A DNA stretch of 64,000 bases from Sporolactobacillus terrae DSM 11697 (GTDB taxonomy: Bacteria > Bacillota > Bacilli > Bacillales > Sporolactobacillaceae), in assembly GCF_000648615.1 (NCBI RefSeq), contig NZ_JFZC01000084.1, forward strand, positions 54,079 through 118,078. Reading direction: 5' to 3'. The position numbers and the translations under genes were made by a program. The notes beneath the pieces were generated by a model. It made no database searches. It was not told the origin of the DNA and worked only from the letters and a program-made list of their open reading frames with translations. Within the stretch, counting starts at the first letter, position 1, and the number at the start of each line of letters is the position of its first letter. This document shows, piece after piece, positions 1 to 9,068 of the stretch.

Positions 1-579
1 CTTGTGATTGAGCTTCCTGACAAGCATCTGTGGGCGGGCGGTGGAATGGTTAACGATCAGGGCATTCCGTTCCAGCCGAATATGCCAACTGAAGAAATCT
101 TCACCTTGCCGCTGAAAACAGGAGTAAACGGTACCGTTGCAAGTACGAAGCCGCTCAACTTCGGCGGAAACCTGATCAATCAGTTCTCACTCACATTTAA
201 AGAGGGAAAAATTGTTGATTATGCTGCAAAGCAAGGTTTGGATACACTGCGTCAGATCATTGAAACGGATGAAGGCTCGCATTACCTTGGCGAAGTTTCG
301 TTAGTCCCGCATCACTCACCGATCTCGGATACAAATTTGATTTTCTATAATACGTTGTTTGATGAAAATGCTTCATGCCACCTCGCGATCGGTCACTCCT
401 ACCCGTTTAATTATCAAGGCGGTCGGAAGATGACCTTAGACGAGTTAAGCACGCACGGGGCCAACCAAAGCTTGATGCATGTTGACTTCATGATTGGATC
501 CGGCGAGTTGGACATCGATGCTGAGGCTACAGACGGAACGCTAACTCCAATCTTCCGCAGCGGCAACTGGGTGATCTGA
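1..579 (+). CDS. M29-family aminopeptidase, C-terminal part
   Basis: The reading frame is already open at the left edge, so only the last 192 or so residues are present. The segment matches the C-terminal half of clan M29 (AmpS/aminopeptidase T) metallopeptidases. Visible family signatures are SLVPHHSPI, the CHLAIGHSYPF block with its metal-site histidine, and the terminal HVDFMIGSGELDIDA block that supplies the last metal ligands. These enzymes are cytoplasmic exopeptidases that use a dinuclear metal centre to remove N-terminal residues from peptides. The gene ends before a bidirectional hairpin terminator shared with the convergent chemotaxis gene. The family call is firm; the exact subtype (AmpS or PepS) cannot be decided from a fragment. 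Confidence 0.88.
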   Translation, partial: LVIELPDKHLWAGGGMVNDQGIPFQPNMPTEEIFTLPLKTGVNGTVASTKPLNFGGNLINQFSLTFKEGKIVDYAAKQGLDTLRQIIETDEGSHYLGEVSLVPHHSPISDTNLIFYNTLFDENASCHLAIGHSYPFNYQGGRKMTLDELSTHGANQSLMHVDFMIGSGELDIDAEATDGTLTPIFRSGNWVI

Positions 580-654
580 AACAAACGAAAAAGCGCCAAG
601 CAAACCGTTATTCACGATGCCTTCCTCCCCTGGCGTGCCGCTCTATTGGATACC

Positions 655-691
655 AAAAAAAGTCACCCGATGTACTAGGGTGACTTTTTTT
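655..691. terminator. Bidirectional Rho-independent terminator
   Basis: A perfect inverted repeat (AAAAAAAGTCACCC / GGGTGACTTTTTTT) with a 9-nt loop separates the aminopeptidase from the convergent chemotaxis gene. A-run and T-run flank both sides, so it can serve both. Confidence 0.9.
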
Positions 692-701
692 ACTAGATTG
701 C

Positions 702-2801
702 TTAAATTTTAAACCGTTTGATTTCTTCTTGCATGATTTGTGCTTGTTGTTCTAGCTCACCGGCAAGCCGGTTCAGCTCTTCCATTGATGCGGTCTGTTC
801 TTGAACAGATGCGCTCATTTCTTCCGTGCTTGCCGCGGTCTCCTCGCTCGTTGCGGCAATCGTTTGTGCACCTTGTGTGACCTGTTCAATTTGTTGATGC
901 GTCATGATGATCGCATCGGCAATCGTCTCCATGCCTTTAACATTTTGTTGAATCGTTTTCTCGATTTCCTTAAATGCATGATTTGATTCTGAGACTGCAT
1001 TAGTCTGACCTTGAAGGACCGTAGCGGTCTGATCACAATAGGCAACGGCCTGCTTAATTTCTTCATTCATTGATTGAACCGACGCGGTTACTTCTTTTAA
1101 AGAATCGTTGGTTTGCTGAGCCAGCTTGCGAATTTCACCTGCGACAACGGCAAATCCCTTGCCATGTTCGCCTGCATGTGCCGCTTCAATGCTTGCGTTC
1201 AGCGACAACAGATTGGTTCTTCGCGCAATACCATCGAGAACATCAACAATCTGGTGCACATTTTTTGCATGCTCATCAAGCTTCTGCACCGTAGTGATGA
1301 TTTTGTGGGTCGTATCCGCCGACGACCTCGACTGGCTGGACAAATGATTCATTTTCTCGCGTCCGCCACTCGCATGATCCTTCATCTGGTTGGCTCCAGC
1401 AAGTGCCTCTTTACTTTGCTGATCAATTTGGTTTACTTGTTGCAACAACTTCTGAAGTGACGCTTGGCTTTCATCGATTGAGGCCGATTGATTCGACGCT
1501 CCTGCCGCAATTTCCGTCACAGTAGCAGTGATTTCATTCGCCGAAGCTACGTTTTCCTCACTGCTGGCAACCAAGGTCTGTGATGCGCCGGTAATCTGTT
1601 GCGATACATCCGCCATCTTTTTCAGTGCTTGACGGTTCGTACGGGCAAGCGCGTTGATGCTGTGCGTCAATTGCGCAAATTCATCTTTGCCTTCAATCGG
1701 GATGACAACCGTCAAATCGCCCTTTTCAATTTTACCTGCTGCCGTTTGAATCTTCTTCAATCGTTTAAGCATGACGCCGAACACATAGATGATATACAAG
1801 ATGGCAACCGCAATGATGATTAAAATGGTTAACACAGACGGCAGTGCGATTAGATTCGCTTTGTTGGCGATTTCGCCATTATCAATGATCCCGAGCAGCG
1901 TCCAACCGGAAGTTTTATTTGTTTTGAACACGACCAGCCGTTTTACGCCGTCAATCGTTGCATAAAAACTTCCGTTCTTCCCCATTTGATGCATTTTTTT
2001 ATAAAAATCCTGTTTGGCAACACTTTTGCCGACTTGATCCTGGTTTGCTGATGCAATATAGGTCCCCTTGCTATCCAGCAACGCGGCATAGCCGTTGTCG
2101 CCCAGTTTTGAAGCACTGACCTCACGAACAATCGATTGGATGAACAGATCCATTTTGATGACACCTTTGACACGATTGCCGTCAACCACTGCCTGTTCAA
2201 CACTGACAACATTCTGCTTGGTCACTTGGTCAATATAGGGGTCCGTCCAAATGGACTTGCCCTTACCGGCGGCCCCTTCCTGGTACCATCTTTCTGCCGT
2301 TGGGTCATAGCTGCTTGAAAAGAAATAAAGCGGCGAACGGACAATGTCCTTTTTTGCAGAAGCATAAGTTAATGCCTGGTACTTGGTATTTGAACTGAGT
2401 ACATTTTCAAAGCTTTGCTGTATTTGATTAAAATTTTTGTCCACGTTGTTTAACATTGGGTTTATCGTAAACTGACGGACAACCGACTGCGCATCGTCAA
2501 AATAGGTATTAAACGTTTGATCGGTGGCGTTCAGCTGCTGAGTTGTTGCGGTGGTCAGCTGTTCACGAATCAATCGTGCACCATAGAAATAACTGAATGC
2601 TGCACCAATGATGCTGACGATCACCATTACCGACACGATTGGAATCAGCAGCTGCTTGCGAAGGCTCATATTCTGCAACGCCCGTCCGTTTATGTAGCCA
2701 AAGAGATGCTGAATAAAACGGATCACACGATTATCCTTCTCTTCAATGCGGTGCGGTTTGTTCCTTAACTTTTTATCTTTTTTTGTTTCTTTTTTCCCCA
2801 A
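702..2801 (-). CDS. Methyl-accepting chemotaxis protein with dCache-type sensor
   Basis: A 699-residue transmembrane chemoreceptor. It has a basic N-terminus (about 1-45), TM1 (about 48-72), a large extracellular ligand-binding region of dCache type (about 73-310, with ERWYQEG and GKSIWTDPY motifs typical of these sensors), TM2 (about 315-342), a HAMP linker and a long coiled-coil signalling domain. The hairpin tip that contacts CheA/CheW is recognisable but divergent: ARRTNLLSLNASIEAAHAGE instead of the usual [18 protein letters not shown]. Translation probably starts at a TTG preceded by GGGGGAGAG. A second receptor lies just upstream on the same strand. The ligand cannot be predicted; small molecules such as amino acids are common for dCache receptors. 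Confidence 0.93.
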   Translation of the reverse strand: MGKKETKKDKKLRNKPHRIEEKDNRVIRFIQHLFGYINGRALQNMSLRKQLLIPIVSVMVIVSIIGAAFSYFYGARLIREQLTTATTQQLNATDQTFNTYFDDAQSVVRQFTINPMLNNVDKNFNQIQQSFENVLSSNTKYQALTYASAKKDIVRSPLYFFSSSYDPTAERWYQEGAAGKGKSIWTDPYIDQVTKQNVVSVEQAVVDGNRVKGVIKMDLFIQSIVREVSASKLGDNGYAALLDSKGTYIASANQDQVGKSVAKQDFYKKMHQMGKNGSFYATIDGVKRLVVFKTNKTSGWTLLGIIDNGEIANKANLIALPSVLTILIIIAVAILYIIYVFGVMLKRLKKIQTAAGKIEKGDLTVVIPIEGKDEFAQLTHSINALARTNRQALKKMADVSQQITGASQTLVASSEENVASANEITATVTEIAAGASNQSASIDESQASLQKLLQQVNQIDQQSKEALAGANQMKDHASGGREKMNHLSSQSRSSADTTHKIITTVQKLDEHAKNVHQIVDVLDGIARRTNLLSLNASIEAAHAGEHGKGFAVVAGEIRKLAQQTNDSLKEVTASVQSMNEEIKQAVAYCDQTATVLQGQTNAVSESNHAFKEIEKTIQQNVKGMETIADAIIMTHQQIEQVTQGAQTIAATSEETAASTEEMSASVQEQTASMEELNRLAGELEQQAQIMQEEIKRFKI

Positions 2802-2846
2802 GTATCTCTCCCCCTAAATCTGCCGAAATTGCACGCCGGCTTCTCT

Positions 2847-4139
2847 TTATTTTGTTTGCCTGTCACTGCATAGCATCGCACGAATCGCTTCTGCATCGCT
2901 CTCCAAATCGGCTGCCAGCTTGCTTAGATGATCCAGCCCGGCGGTTTGCTCCTCGATCGATGCCGTTGCTTGTTCGGTACCTGCCGCGTTCTGCTCGCTG
3001 ATTTGTGCCATGCCGTCGATGGTTGTCTTGATCTCCTGAGTGCGTTCCGACATCTCTTTAATCGATGCTGTGATCATGCCGATTTGTTTCCGGTTCTCCG
3101 CAACAGCCTCCGTAATCTGTGCTGAAGCTTTTTCAAAGTCGGCGACAACGACAAACTGTTCTTCAAGCACTTTGCTCGTCTTGCCGGCAAAGGTGACGGT
3201 GTGCGCCGTGTCGGCGCGAATGCCATTAATTAATTCAGAGATTTCGTTCAGCGCTTGATCCGTCTGTTCCGACAATTTACGCACTTCATCCGCAACAACG
3301 GCAAATCCTTTTCCCTGTTCACCGGCACGTGCCGCTTCAATTGCCGCATTTAGCGCCAAAAGATTGGTCTGCCCGGCAATTTCCGATACATCCGTTATAA
3401 TCTGACCGACATTTTTCGAGCGTGCCTCTAATGAAGCAATGGCATCGATAATGTCCGCGGTTGCACTGATTGTGCGTTCCGAGTGCTTGCGCAGCTTAGT
3501 GACCGATTGTTTATTTCGGTCCGAGACGTCGATAAGCTGCTCTGCCCCGGTACTCATCAGAGCAGTTTGTTCTTCAATCTCGTTCGTCCGTTCTTTTAAC
3601 TGATCGGTTGCCTGTTTATTTTTGCTCATGAGTTCCGCTTGATCCGAGGCACCTGCGGCAATTTCACTCATCGCCGATCCGATCTCGCTTGAGGAGGCGC
3701 GATGTTCTTCGACATTGGCCGCAATCGTTTGCGATGCATTCTTCACCTTCTCAGAAACATCCGTCATCATACCGACACGCGCGTGGTTCGTCTGAATCAT
3801 GCGGTTGATGTCTGCAGCAAGCCGCGACAATTCATCGTTTTCCGTATCATGAGCGATCGTTTGCAGATCTCCTTCCTCTGCTTTGCTCACGGCTGCCCGC
3901 AGCCGTTTTACGCGAAGATTATAGGCGTTGAAAATGCCATATAAGGAAGCAACACCAATAATAAGGACTGCGACCGCTGCGCCAAACGCAGCGATCAGCC
4001 ATTCATTGCGCCCAAAGAAATAGAATAGAAAAGCAGTGGCTAGAGCGCCAAGACAAAAGATCGCAAAATAAGCACTGTGGAGGTTGTACCTCCTTGGCGT
4101 TCGTTTGTTGTTTTTATTGTTCTTCTCTGAAGTTTCCAC
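2847..4139 (-). CDS. Methyl-accepting chemotaxis protein without a large sensor domain
   Basis: A 430-residue receptor-like protein with two closely spaced membrane segments (about 22-42 and 48-70 from the chosen start) and almost no extracellular loop. A HAMP-like linker and a signalling coiled coil follow. The tip is canonical ([19 protein letters not shown], then [14 protein letters not shown]). I chose the GTG at 4139 because it is preceded by GGGAGG at 8-nt spacing; an ATG 14 codons upstream has no ribosome binding site. Lacking an external domain, it may sense a membrane or cytoplasmic signal or act with the neighbouring receptor. The start codons of the two genes are far enough apart for independent transcription. 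Confidence 0.9.
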   Translation of the reverse strand: METSEKNNKNNKRTPRRYNLHSAYFAIFCLGALATAFLFYFFGRNEWLIAAFGAAVAVLIIGVASLYGIFNAYNLRVKRLRAAVSKAEEGDLQTIAHDTENDELSRLAADINRMIQTNHARVGMMTDVSEKVKNASQTIAANVEEHRASSSEIGSAMSEIAAGASDQAELMSKNKQATDQLKERTNEIEEQTALMSTGAEQLIDVSDRNKQSVTKLRKHSERTISATADIIDAIASLEARSKNVGQIITDVSEIAGQTNLLALNAAIEAARAGEQGKGFAVVADEVRKLSEQTDQALNEISELINGIRADTAHTVTFAGKTSKVLEEQFVVVADFEKASAQITEAVAENRKQIGMITASIKEMSERTQEIKTTIDGMAQISEQNAAGTEQATASIEEQTAGLDHLSKLAADLESDAEAIRAMLCSDRQTK

Positions 4140-4246
4140 CGATGATTCCTCCCGCAAAAAAACCAATCGTTTACCATTCACAAACTGAAGTGACTATACG
4201 CTCTTTATATCGGTTTATAACCTTAAAAGGTTTAAAGCGTTTTGCC

Positions 4247-4792
4247 TTATTCACGCTGACTCTGCCCAAAATGCGTCGTCCGTTGCGGCTGATGACTGCC
4301 AGTGTAAAACAGGTAATAGTACACGTCGAGCAGAAATACGATCACCATCGCCAGAACCATGCCTGAAAAATCAAAGGTAAACGTATCGATCAGATGTCCG
4401 GTACGTCCCGGCACAAAAGTCTGATGCCATTCATCGAACATGGCATAGCAAAGTGAAATGGCCGGTCCGCAAAGGTAGCAAAGCAGACGCGGCATCACCG
4501 TTGTCATGAACAGATTGATCAGCATAAAGGTCAGTAAGCAGTATTCTGCCACATGGCTTGCCTTGCGAAACACAAATTCAAACAGTGCATACGGGTCATC
4601 AGAGGTCACATGCTGCCCGCTGTAGTAGAAATCAACATGCGGAAAGGTTTCCGCTGTCCACTGGAAATGTGCCTTTAAAAACGGCTGGAGATCCTGTTCG
4701 GCATAGGGGGTCGATGAGCCTTTGTAGATTAAGCCGATAATCACTAGAATAAGGACGAGCCAGAAAAAGAACGCTTTACGATTTTTCAGCAT
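4247..4792 (-). CDS. VanZ-like family membrane protein
   Basis: About 181 residues from the preferred ATG at 4792 (GGGAG eight bases upstream); longer versions starting at 4846 lack a binding site. Four hydrophobic segments are visible, with the characteristic VanZ-like elements: a first helix followed by a polar loop, the RKASHVAEYCLLTFML helix containing the conserved histidine, and the CYAMFDEWHQTFVPGR motif. VanZ proteins of glycopeptide clusters give low-level teicoplanin resistance, but most chromosomal homologues have no assigned role. No resistance genes surround it here, so no function beyond the family is claimed. Confidence 0.85.
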   Translation of the reverse strand: MLKNRKAFFFWLVLILVIIGLIYKGSSTPYAEQDLQPFLKAHFQWTAETFPHVDFYYSGQHVTSDDPYALFEFVFRKASHVAEYCLLTFMLINLFMTTVMPRLLCYLCGPAISLCYAMFDEWHQTFVPGRTGHLIDTFTFDFSGMVLAMVIVFLLDVYYYLFYTGSHQPQRTTHFGQSQRE

Positions 4793-5149
4793 TTTTCCAT
4801 CTCCCATCATAAATATGTATCTATAAAAAGTTTTCTCACAGCGCAAGAATCATCGTTTTCACATCATTATTGTAAATTTTTTTTTACAAATGCTTCATTA
4901 ATTTTCAATTATAACGTAAATACCACCGGCTGGTGCAGAGGTATTTTGCCGCAGCCTGAAAATACTGCTTTTCACGCCTTTAAAAACACTACGCAACGGC
5001 TTCGCACGATGTTTCCGTATCTGCTGAAAAAAATTTTGCAAACACTTGTTGCACGCTTCCATACTCAAGCATTCGATCAAAATGAAAAAAGGTTAAACAT
5101 AACCGGATGAATAACGGGAAAACTATAGTGATAAAAAGGAGGTAAATCC
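4793..5149. other. Intergenic region, no gene seen
   Basis: AT-rich at the left end. A modest hairpin (AAATACC / GGTATTT arms, about 4918-4944) lies in the middle. A strong AAAGGAGG ribosome binding site for the small + strand gene stands at the right end. Nothing else is supported. Confidence 0.6.
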
Positions 5150-5296
5150 ATGAACAAAGAACAAGAATTGAAACGCCAGTTTAAGACGCGGGAAAACACC
5201 GGAGAGCACCGAAATGGCCGGCTTGCACAACAAAAAAATCACAGTGACGGTCACGAGGTGCCAAATGAGTATACCAGTCACGACGATCAAAAGTGA
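5150..5296 (+). CDS. Small hydrophilic protein, 48 residues
   Basis: An ATG preceded by AAAGGAGG at ideal spacing opens a 48-codon frame. It is followed within 12 bp by a perfect terminator hairpin, so the unit looks like a genuine monocistronic small gene. The product (MNKEQELKRQFKTRENTGEH..., ending YTSHDDQK) has no hydrophobic segment and no cysteine, and is rich in Lys, Gln, Asn, His and Asp. It resembles in composition, but not clearly in sequence, the small spore or stress peptides of Bacillales. Function unknown. Confidence 0.65.
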   Translation: MNKEQELKRQFKTRENTGEHRNGRLAQQKNHSDGHEVPNEYTSHDDQK

Positions 5297-5300
5297 CCGA

Positions 5301-6640
5301 TTAAATTCGGGATGCCTGATTATAGTAGGCATCCCTATTTTTTTGCGGAACCATCCCGCCGCCGGTCGCCCAAAACAAGTGAACCGCTTGATTCATTTTA
5401 GCGACCAGCTCATGGCGTTCTAAATAACGTTTGCCTTCCTTAGTGCTGAGGAGCCGTTTCGGACCGATGAATCCGGCAGCTGCTGAAGGTTCAATCCAAT
5501 GATTTTCTGTGTCTTTCAGCGCCTTGAGGATTCGAAACAAATCGGAATCCTGGACCGTCATGCATCCGGAAATCAACGAACCAACCGCTTTTCCAGCGAA
5601 TGCTGAGGGGCGTGGCACGGCAAGTCCATCGGCCGCCGTGCGATTGTCTAATCCAAAATCGCAAACAGAGACCTTGTCGTGAAGCCCGGTAAGCAAACCG
5701 AGTAAAAAGCACGGCGCATGCGTCGGCTCAACAAAGAAGACATGGACCGCATCGCCAAAAACCTGCTTTAGCCCAAGGGTCACACCACCGGGGGCGCCGC
5801 CAACGCCGCATGGCAGATAAACAAACAACGGGTGGTCGCGATCAACGACCACGCCTGACTTGCTCAATTGACGCTGCAGCCGCGCGCCGGCAGTCGCATA
5901 GCCGACAAACAAATCGTTTGATTGTTCATCATCAATAAAATGACAGTGCGGATCTTGGCGCGCTTGATTGCGCCCTTCTTGAACCGCTTTACTGTAATCC
6001 GACTCATATTCTTTGACCGATGCCCCTTGCTTACGAAGCATTCTCTTTTTCCAAGCGCTGGCATCGCGCGACATGTGTACAGTGGTTTGAAAACCAAGTT
6101 TCGCCCCGACAATGCCGATACTCAGTCCCAAATTGCCGGTCGAACCAACGGCTAACGCATAATTGGCGAAGAACGCGCGGAACGTTGCCTCAGCAAGGCA
6201 AGCGTAGTTTTCGTTTTTACTGAGACGTCCCGCGCGGATTGCTAGATCTTCCGCGGTTTTCAGCACCTCATAGATCCCGCCGCGCGCTTTAATCGAACCA
6301 GAAATCGGCAGTTCACTGTCTGCCTTCATTAAAAATGTACCGGGAACCTGCCTCTTTAGCTGCTGATCCAGCCATTTTTGAAAGGAAGGCAGCGCATAGA
6401 TCGGCGACTCAATGATCCCTTCGCTGCCTCGGGTTTCCGGGAATGCTTTTACCAGATAGGGTGCAAATCGGCGCAGGCGCGCTTCGGCATCGGCAACATC
6501 ATCCGCCGACACCAAGGACGCGGCTTGCTGTCATAGGCTGGATTCAGCCATAACACGTCTTCGCACGCCTCCAGAGTACGGATCACCGGCTCCGACTTTT
6601 CCCATTGCGCACGCGCGCTCGTACCTATCCTCTGATCCAT
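5301..6640 (-). pseudogene. dsdA: D-serine ammonia-lyase (dehydratase), frameshifted
   Basis: PLP-dependent conversion of D-serine to pyruvate and ammonia. Two frames together reconstruct full-length DsdA. The first (6640 to about 6520) starts at an ATG with AGGGGG upstream and encodes the N-terminus through VLWLNPAYDS. The second (about 6533 to 5301) starts just upstream of SADDVADAEARL and continues with the whole fold-type II core: SGSIKARGG with the PLP lysine, VGSTGNLGLSIG, the phosphate-binding PCGVGGAPGG, and the end motif LFWATGGGMVP. The single-base change lies within about 6516-6535. Either the gene is recently inactivated or the assembly has an indel. Apart from the shift the protein is well conserved, so decay is recent or absent. 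Confidence 0.88.
5309..5344 (+). terminator. Rho-independent terminator of the small gene
   Basis: A perfect 9-bp stem (GGGATGCCT / AGGCATCCC) is followed by a TATTTTTTT tract. It lies inside the 3' coding end of the convergent D-serine dehydratase gene, whose stop codon is at 5301-5303, so the two transcripts overlap. Confidence 0.85.
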
Positions 6641-6651
6641 GAATTGTCCCC

Positions 6652-7386
6652 CTAATTCTTTTTTTCAGAGCGTGGCTTGCTCTTTTCCAGCGAATCCAAC
6701 AGATCAAAAACTAATTGAAAATTAGTATACCGTTGCAGCGAATGCATTCCTTTTTCAATGAAGCTCCAGGTCTCATCAATTGAACCGGCAACTGCAAACG
6801 GCTGGTTATGAAAAAAATAATAAAAATGTTGCGGATCTTCTCGGCATGCCTGTTCAAATGCACGGGATTGATTGATTTTTTCCTCAATCGTCATATTGCG
6901 TTTATGATGCATCACATGATCCAGATTACAAGAAAAATAGAGGAGAAAATAGTAGATTCCCGCCATGATTTCATCGGACGTTCGCATCGTGTGCAGCTCT
7001 GAGGCTTTGATTCGATTCCTTTTTTGAATATACTGCTGAATGCCCGAATTTGCCACCATAATTCCTGATTCTTGGTAGACCGGCGCGCGCCCAACCGATG
7101 CGTTCACCCTCACATCGTCCGCAGCAACAAATGTACCATCCGTATCGGTCACCTGAATGACTGCCGCGATCTCTTGTTTGCGGTATTTCGTTTCATGCAT
7201 CATTTTGCGCACCTGGTCACCCACGCGTCCCTTCACATTTTTGCGTATGCCCGGTCGTGTAAACAGATCGCCATGGGTCACATGGATAGCGACCCTGTAC
7301 TTGTCGGGAACATATCGGCGAATGGCCGCCAGCGCACGCTCATCAGAAACGCCTTCAACAAGAAAGACAAGGACTTTTTTAGGCAT
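6652..7386 (-). CDS. TOPRIM-like protein, partner of the overlapping AAA ATPase
   Basis: A 244-residue protein starting at the ATG at 7386, which overlaps the end of the ATPase gene by 8 bp (ATGCCTAA), so the two are translationally coupled. The N-terminus VLVFLVEGVSDERAL carries the TOPRIM glutamate block (E11, then S14-D15-E16), and IQVTDTDGTF supplies the DxD pair (D81, D83). These are the metal-binding signature of OLD-type nucleases, DnaG primases and type IA/II topoisomerases. The rest is alpha-helical with no recognised domain. ATPase plus separate TOPRIM protein resembles the PARIS (AriA/AriB) and AbiL phage-defence architectures, and the location next to CRISPR-cas supports a defence role. 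Residual doubt: TOPRIM is read from motifs only. Confidence 0.6.
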   Translation of the reverse strand: MPKKVLVFLVEGVSDERALAAIRRYVPDKYRVAIHVTHGDLFTRPGIRKNVKGRVGDQVRKMMHETKYRKQEIAAVIQVTDTDGTFVAADDVRVNASVGRAPVYQESGIMVANSGIQQYIQKRNRIKASELHTMRTSDEIMAGIYYFLLYFSCNLDHVMHHKRNMTIEEKINQSRAFEQACREDPQHFYYFFHNQPFAVAGSIDETWSFIEKGMHSLQRYTNFQLVFDLLDSLEKSKPRSEKKN

Positions 7387-8788
7387 TGTTTTGTTCACCT
7401 GCCTCATCAAATGCCTCCATGATCTCGTAACGATCGGTCGGTTGATAAACCTCGTCGCCATCGTTCCCGAGCTGAATGGCACGAAGGTAGACATCACGGA
7501 TGTTGCTGCTGTCGCGAATCCCTTTCAAGACAATGTAGCGATTTTCCGGATTAGCTGAAGTGAAGACAAGATTGTCCTTCTCAAGCACTTCCAACAGCCT
7601 GAGATTGTGCGAGGTAAACAGAAGCTGTCCTTTGCCGCTGTCCTTGAGAATTTTCACCAGTTCGCCAAGCAGAAATTCGTAAATACCGGCATCCAGTTCG
7701 TCGATCACGATACAGGCATTCATATCGTTGTACATCACGATCAATGAACTAAGTACAGCCACCAGTTTCTTGATACCGTCCGATTCACAGGAAATCGGAA
7801 GCAGGCGCCCTTCGCGCCGTGCGGCTAATTCGATGCGTACGCCCCTACCGCCGCCCTCCATGATCTGATCGCCAAGCTTTCTTACCTCCACGGTCAATCC
7901 GGGCACTATTTCTTTGAGAATTTTGCTAATCGCTTGAAACATCTGCGTCAGCAGCTCATAAGTCTTTCGGTCCACCTTTTTCGGATGATTGATCGGCAGT
8001 TCAATCACACCGTAGTCCTCTTTATTAGTGCTGCTATAGTGAATCGGAATCGACACATCGGCAAGCGACCTCCCTGAATCATGATTGCTGAGCACAAACA
8101 GCCGCGCAGCGAACACCTGCTTCAACGCCCGCACCAGTTGATAGGGCAATTCATCCAAAGTCTGCTCAAGCAAGCCAAAATTGTCCTTACGAAAAATGAA
8201 TGAAGTATGCTGCTGTTGCGCCAAAACAGCACTCACTTTGTATGAAACGAAGCGATCATCTTTTCTTGATCGCATCTTTGACGCAACCGTATTAGGCGCC
8301 GCTTTTGTTTCCCGTCCTGCTTGCGTAAATGCAATTAAGGTCCTGTACCGCGCGCCCTTTACCAATTGCTTGTAACGAATTTCCTCATGGGTAACGGTCA
8401 CCGGATCGCGCTGACGATCATTGGCCAAATTCACTGCATCATCGGCATCCAGATCACGTTTCGTCAGGGAAAAATCATAGACAACCTCATAGTGTTTGTT
8501 CGCCATTCCAATCAAGAAGGTAAAAAGAAAACGCGCCGTATCGCTGCGCTGATAGATCAACCGGTCAATGCCCGACTCAAGCGGCCCACCGTTCAGCAGC
8601 GTGCGCACCACTTGAAACGCCGAAACAATCGCCGTTTTGCCCGACCCGTTTTGCCCATACACACCCAGCACATCCGCACGTTTCAGCGAATGACTTTTCG
8701 AACAAGGAAAATACAGCTTACCTTGAACAACATTTTTGCAGTTCTGTAATTCAACACTCGAGACTCTGACGTTAACAGCCATATCCAT
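7379..8788 (-). CDS. AAA family (OLD/AAA15-like, ABC-type) ATPase
   Basis: About 469 residues from the ATG at 8788; an in-frame ATG at 8782 is an equally good start, and both lie behind GAGGTGAGGGG. It has an ABC-type ATPase fold without membrane segments: Walker A GQNGSGKT (45-52), a signature-like CESDGIKKLVAVLSSL, Walker B ACIVIDELDAG and an H-loop LLFTSHNLRLLE. Such AAA15/OLD-like ATPases act in phage defence, usually gating a nuclease or effector encoded with them. Here the effector candidate is the downstream TOPRIM-like gene, with an 8-bp overlap. No GajB-like helicase or HNH partner is present, arguing against Gabija and Septu. Confidence 0.8.
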   Translation of the reverse strand: MDMAVNVRVSSVELQNCKNVVQGKLYFPCSKSHSLKRADVLGVYGQNGSGKTAIVSAFQVVRTLLNGGPLESGIDRLIYQRSDTARFLFTFLIGMANKHYEVVYDFSLTKRDLDADDAVNLANDRQRDPVTVTHEEIRYKQLVKGARYRTLIAFTQAGRETKAAPNTVASKMRSRKDDRFVSYKVSAVLAQQQHTSFIFRKDNFGLLEQTLDELPYQLVRALKQVFAARLFVLSNHDSGRSLADVSIPIHYSSTNKEDYGVIELPINHPKKVDRKTYELLTQMFQAISKILKEIVPGLTVEVRKLGDQIMEGGGRGVRIELAARREGRLLPISCESDGIKKLVAVLSSLIVMYNDMNACIVIDELDAGIYEFLLGELVKILKDSGKGQLLFTSHNLRLLEVLEKDNLVFTSANPENRYIVLKGIRDSSNIRDVYLRAIQLGNDGDEVYQPTDRYEIMEAFDEAGEQNNA

Positions 8789-8886
8789 ACCCCTCACCTC
8801 ATCAGACACATAGCATTATTATCTGAATCCACGGCGGTTTGTATACATTGGTTACTATTAGAACACGGAATATGGAGATGAAAAAA

Positions 8887-9051
8887 ATGTCAATTGACTC
8901 ACTTATGAAGAGTGCGACTTGTGCCGGATTTGTGAGACGTTTACGAGAAGAGATTTCAATCCACGCACTCACAAGGAGTGCGACGCTGATGAGACGGCTT
9001 TTGGCAGTGATAAAGCATTATTTCAATCAAACACTCAGGCGATAGATATCG
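8887..9051 (-). CRISPR. Relic type I-C CRISPR mini-array
   Basis: Read on the minus strand, 8953-8984 is an intact 32-nt repeat beginning GTCGCACTCCTTGTGAGTGC and ending GGATTGAAAT, the form typical of type I-C systems in Firmicutes. A decayed copy at 8887-8918 (GTCGCACTCTTCATAAG...) is 34 nt away, and a third, truncated copy starts at 9020 (ATTTCAATC kept on the plus strand) after a 35-nt spacer. So two spacers remain, at 8919-8952 and 8985-9019. No type I-C cas genes (cas5c, cas8c, cas7c) are in the window. The repeat is unrelated to that of the adjacent type I-B array. Confidence 0.75.
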
Positions 9052-9068
9052 TTTGCAATCTCAGATAA

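Noticed and set aside
4918..4944. Hairpin as terminator or riboswitch
   Set aside because: Stem is short and no + strand gene precedes it; evidence is too thin for a functional call.
5150..5296. Assignment of the small protein to a named spore protein family
   Set aside because: Composition is suggestive but no family motif could be matched by eye; left as unknown.
6652..8788. Gabija or Septu defence system
   Set aside because: GajA has ATPase and TOPRIM in one chain with a UvrD-like helicase beside it, and PtuB is an HNH nuclease; neither arrangement is present.
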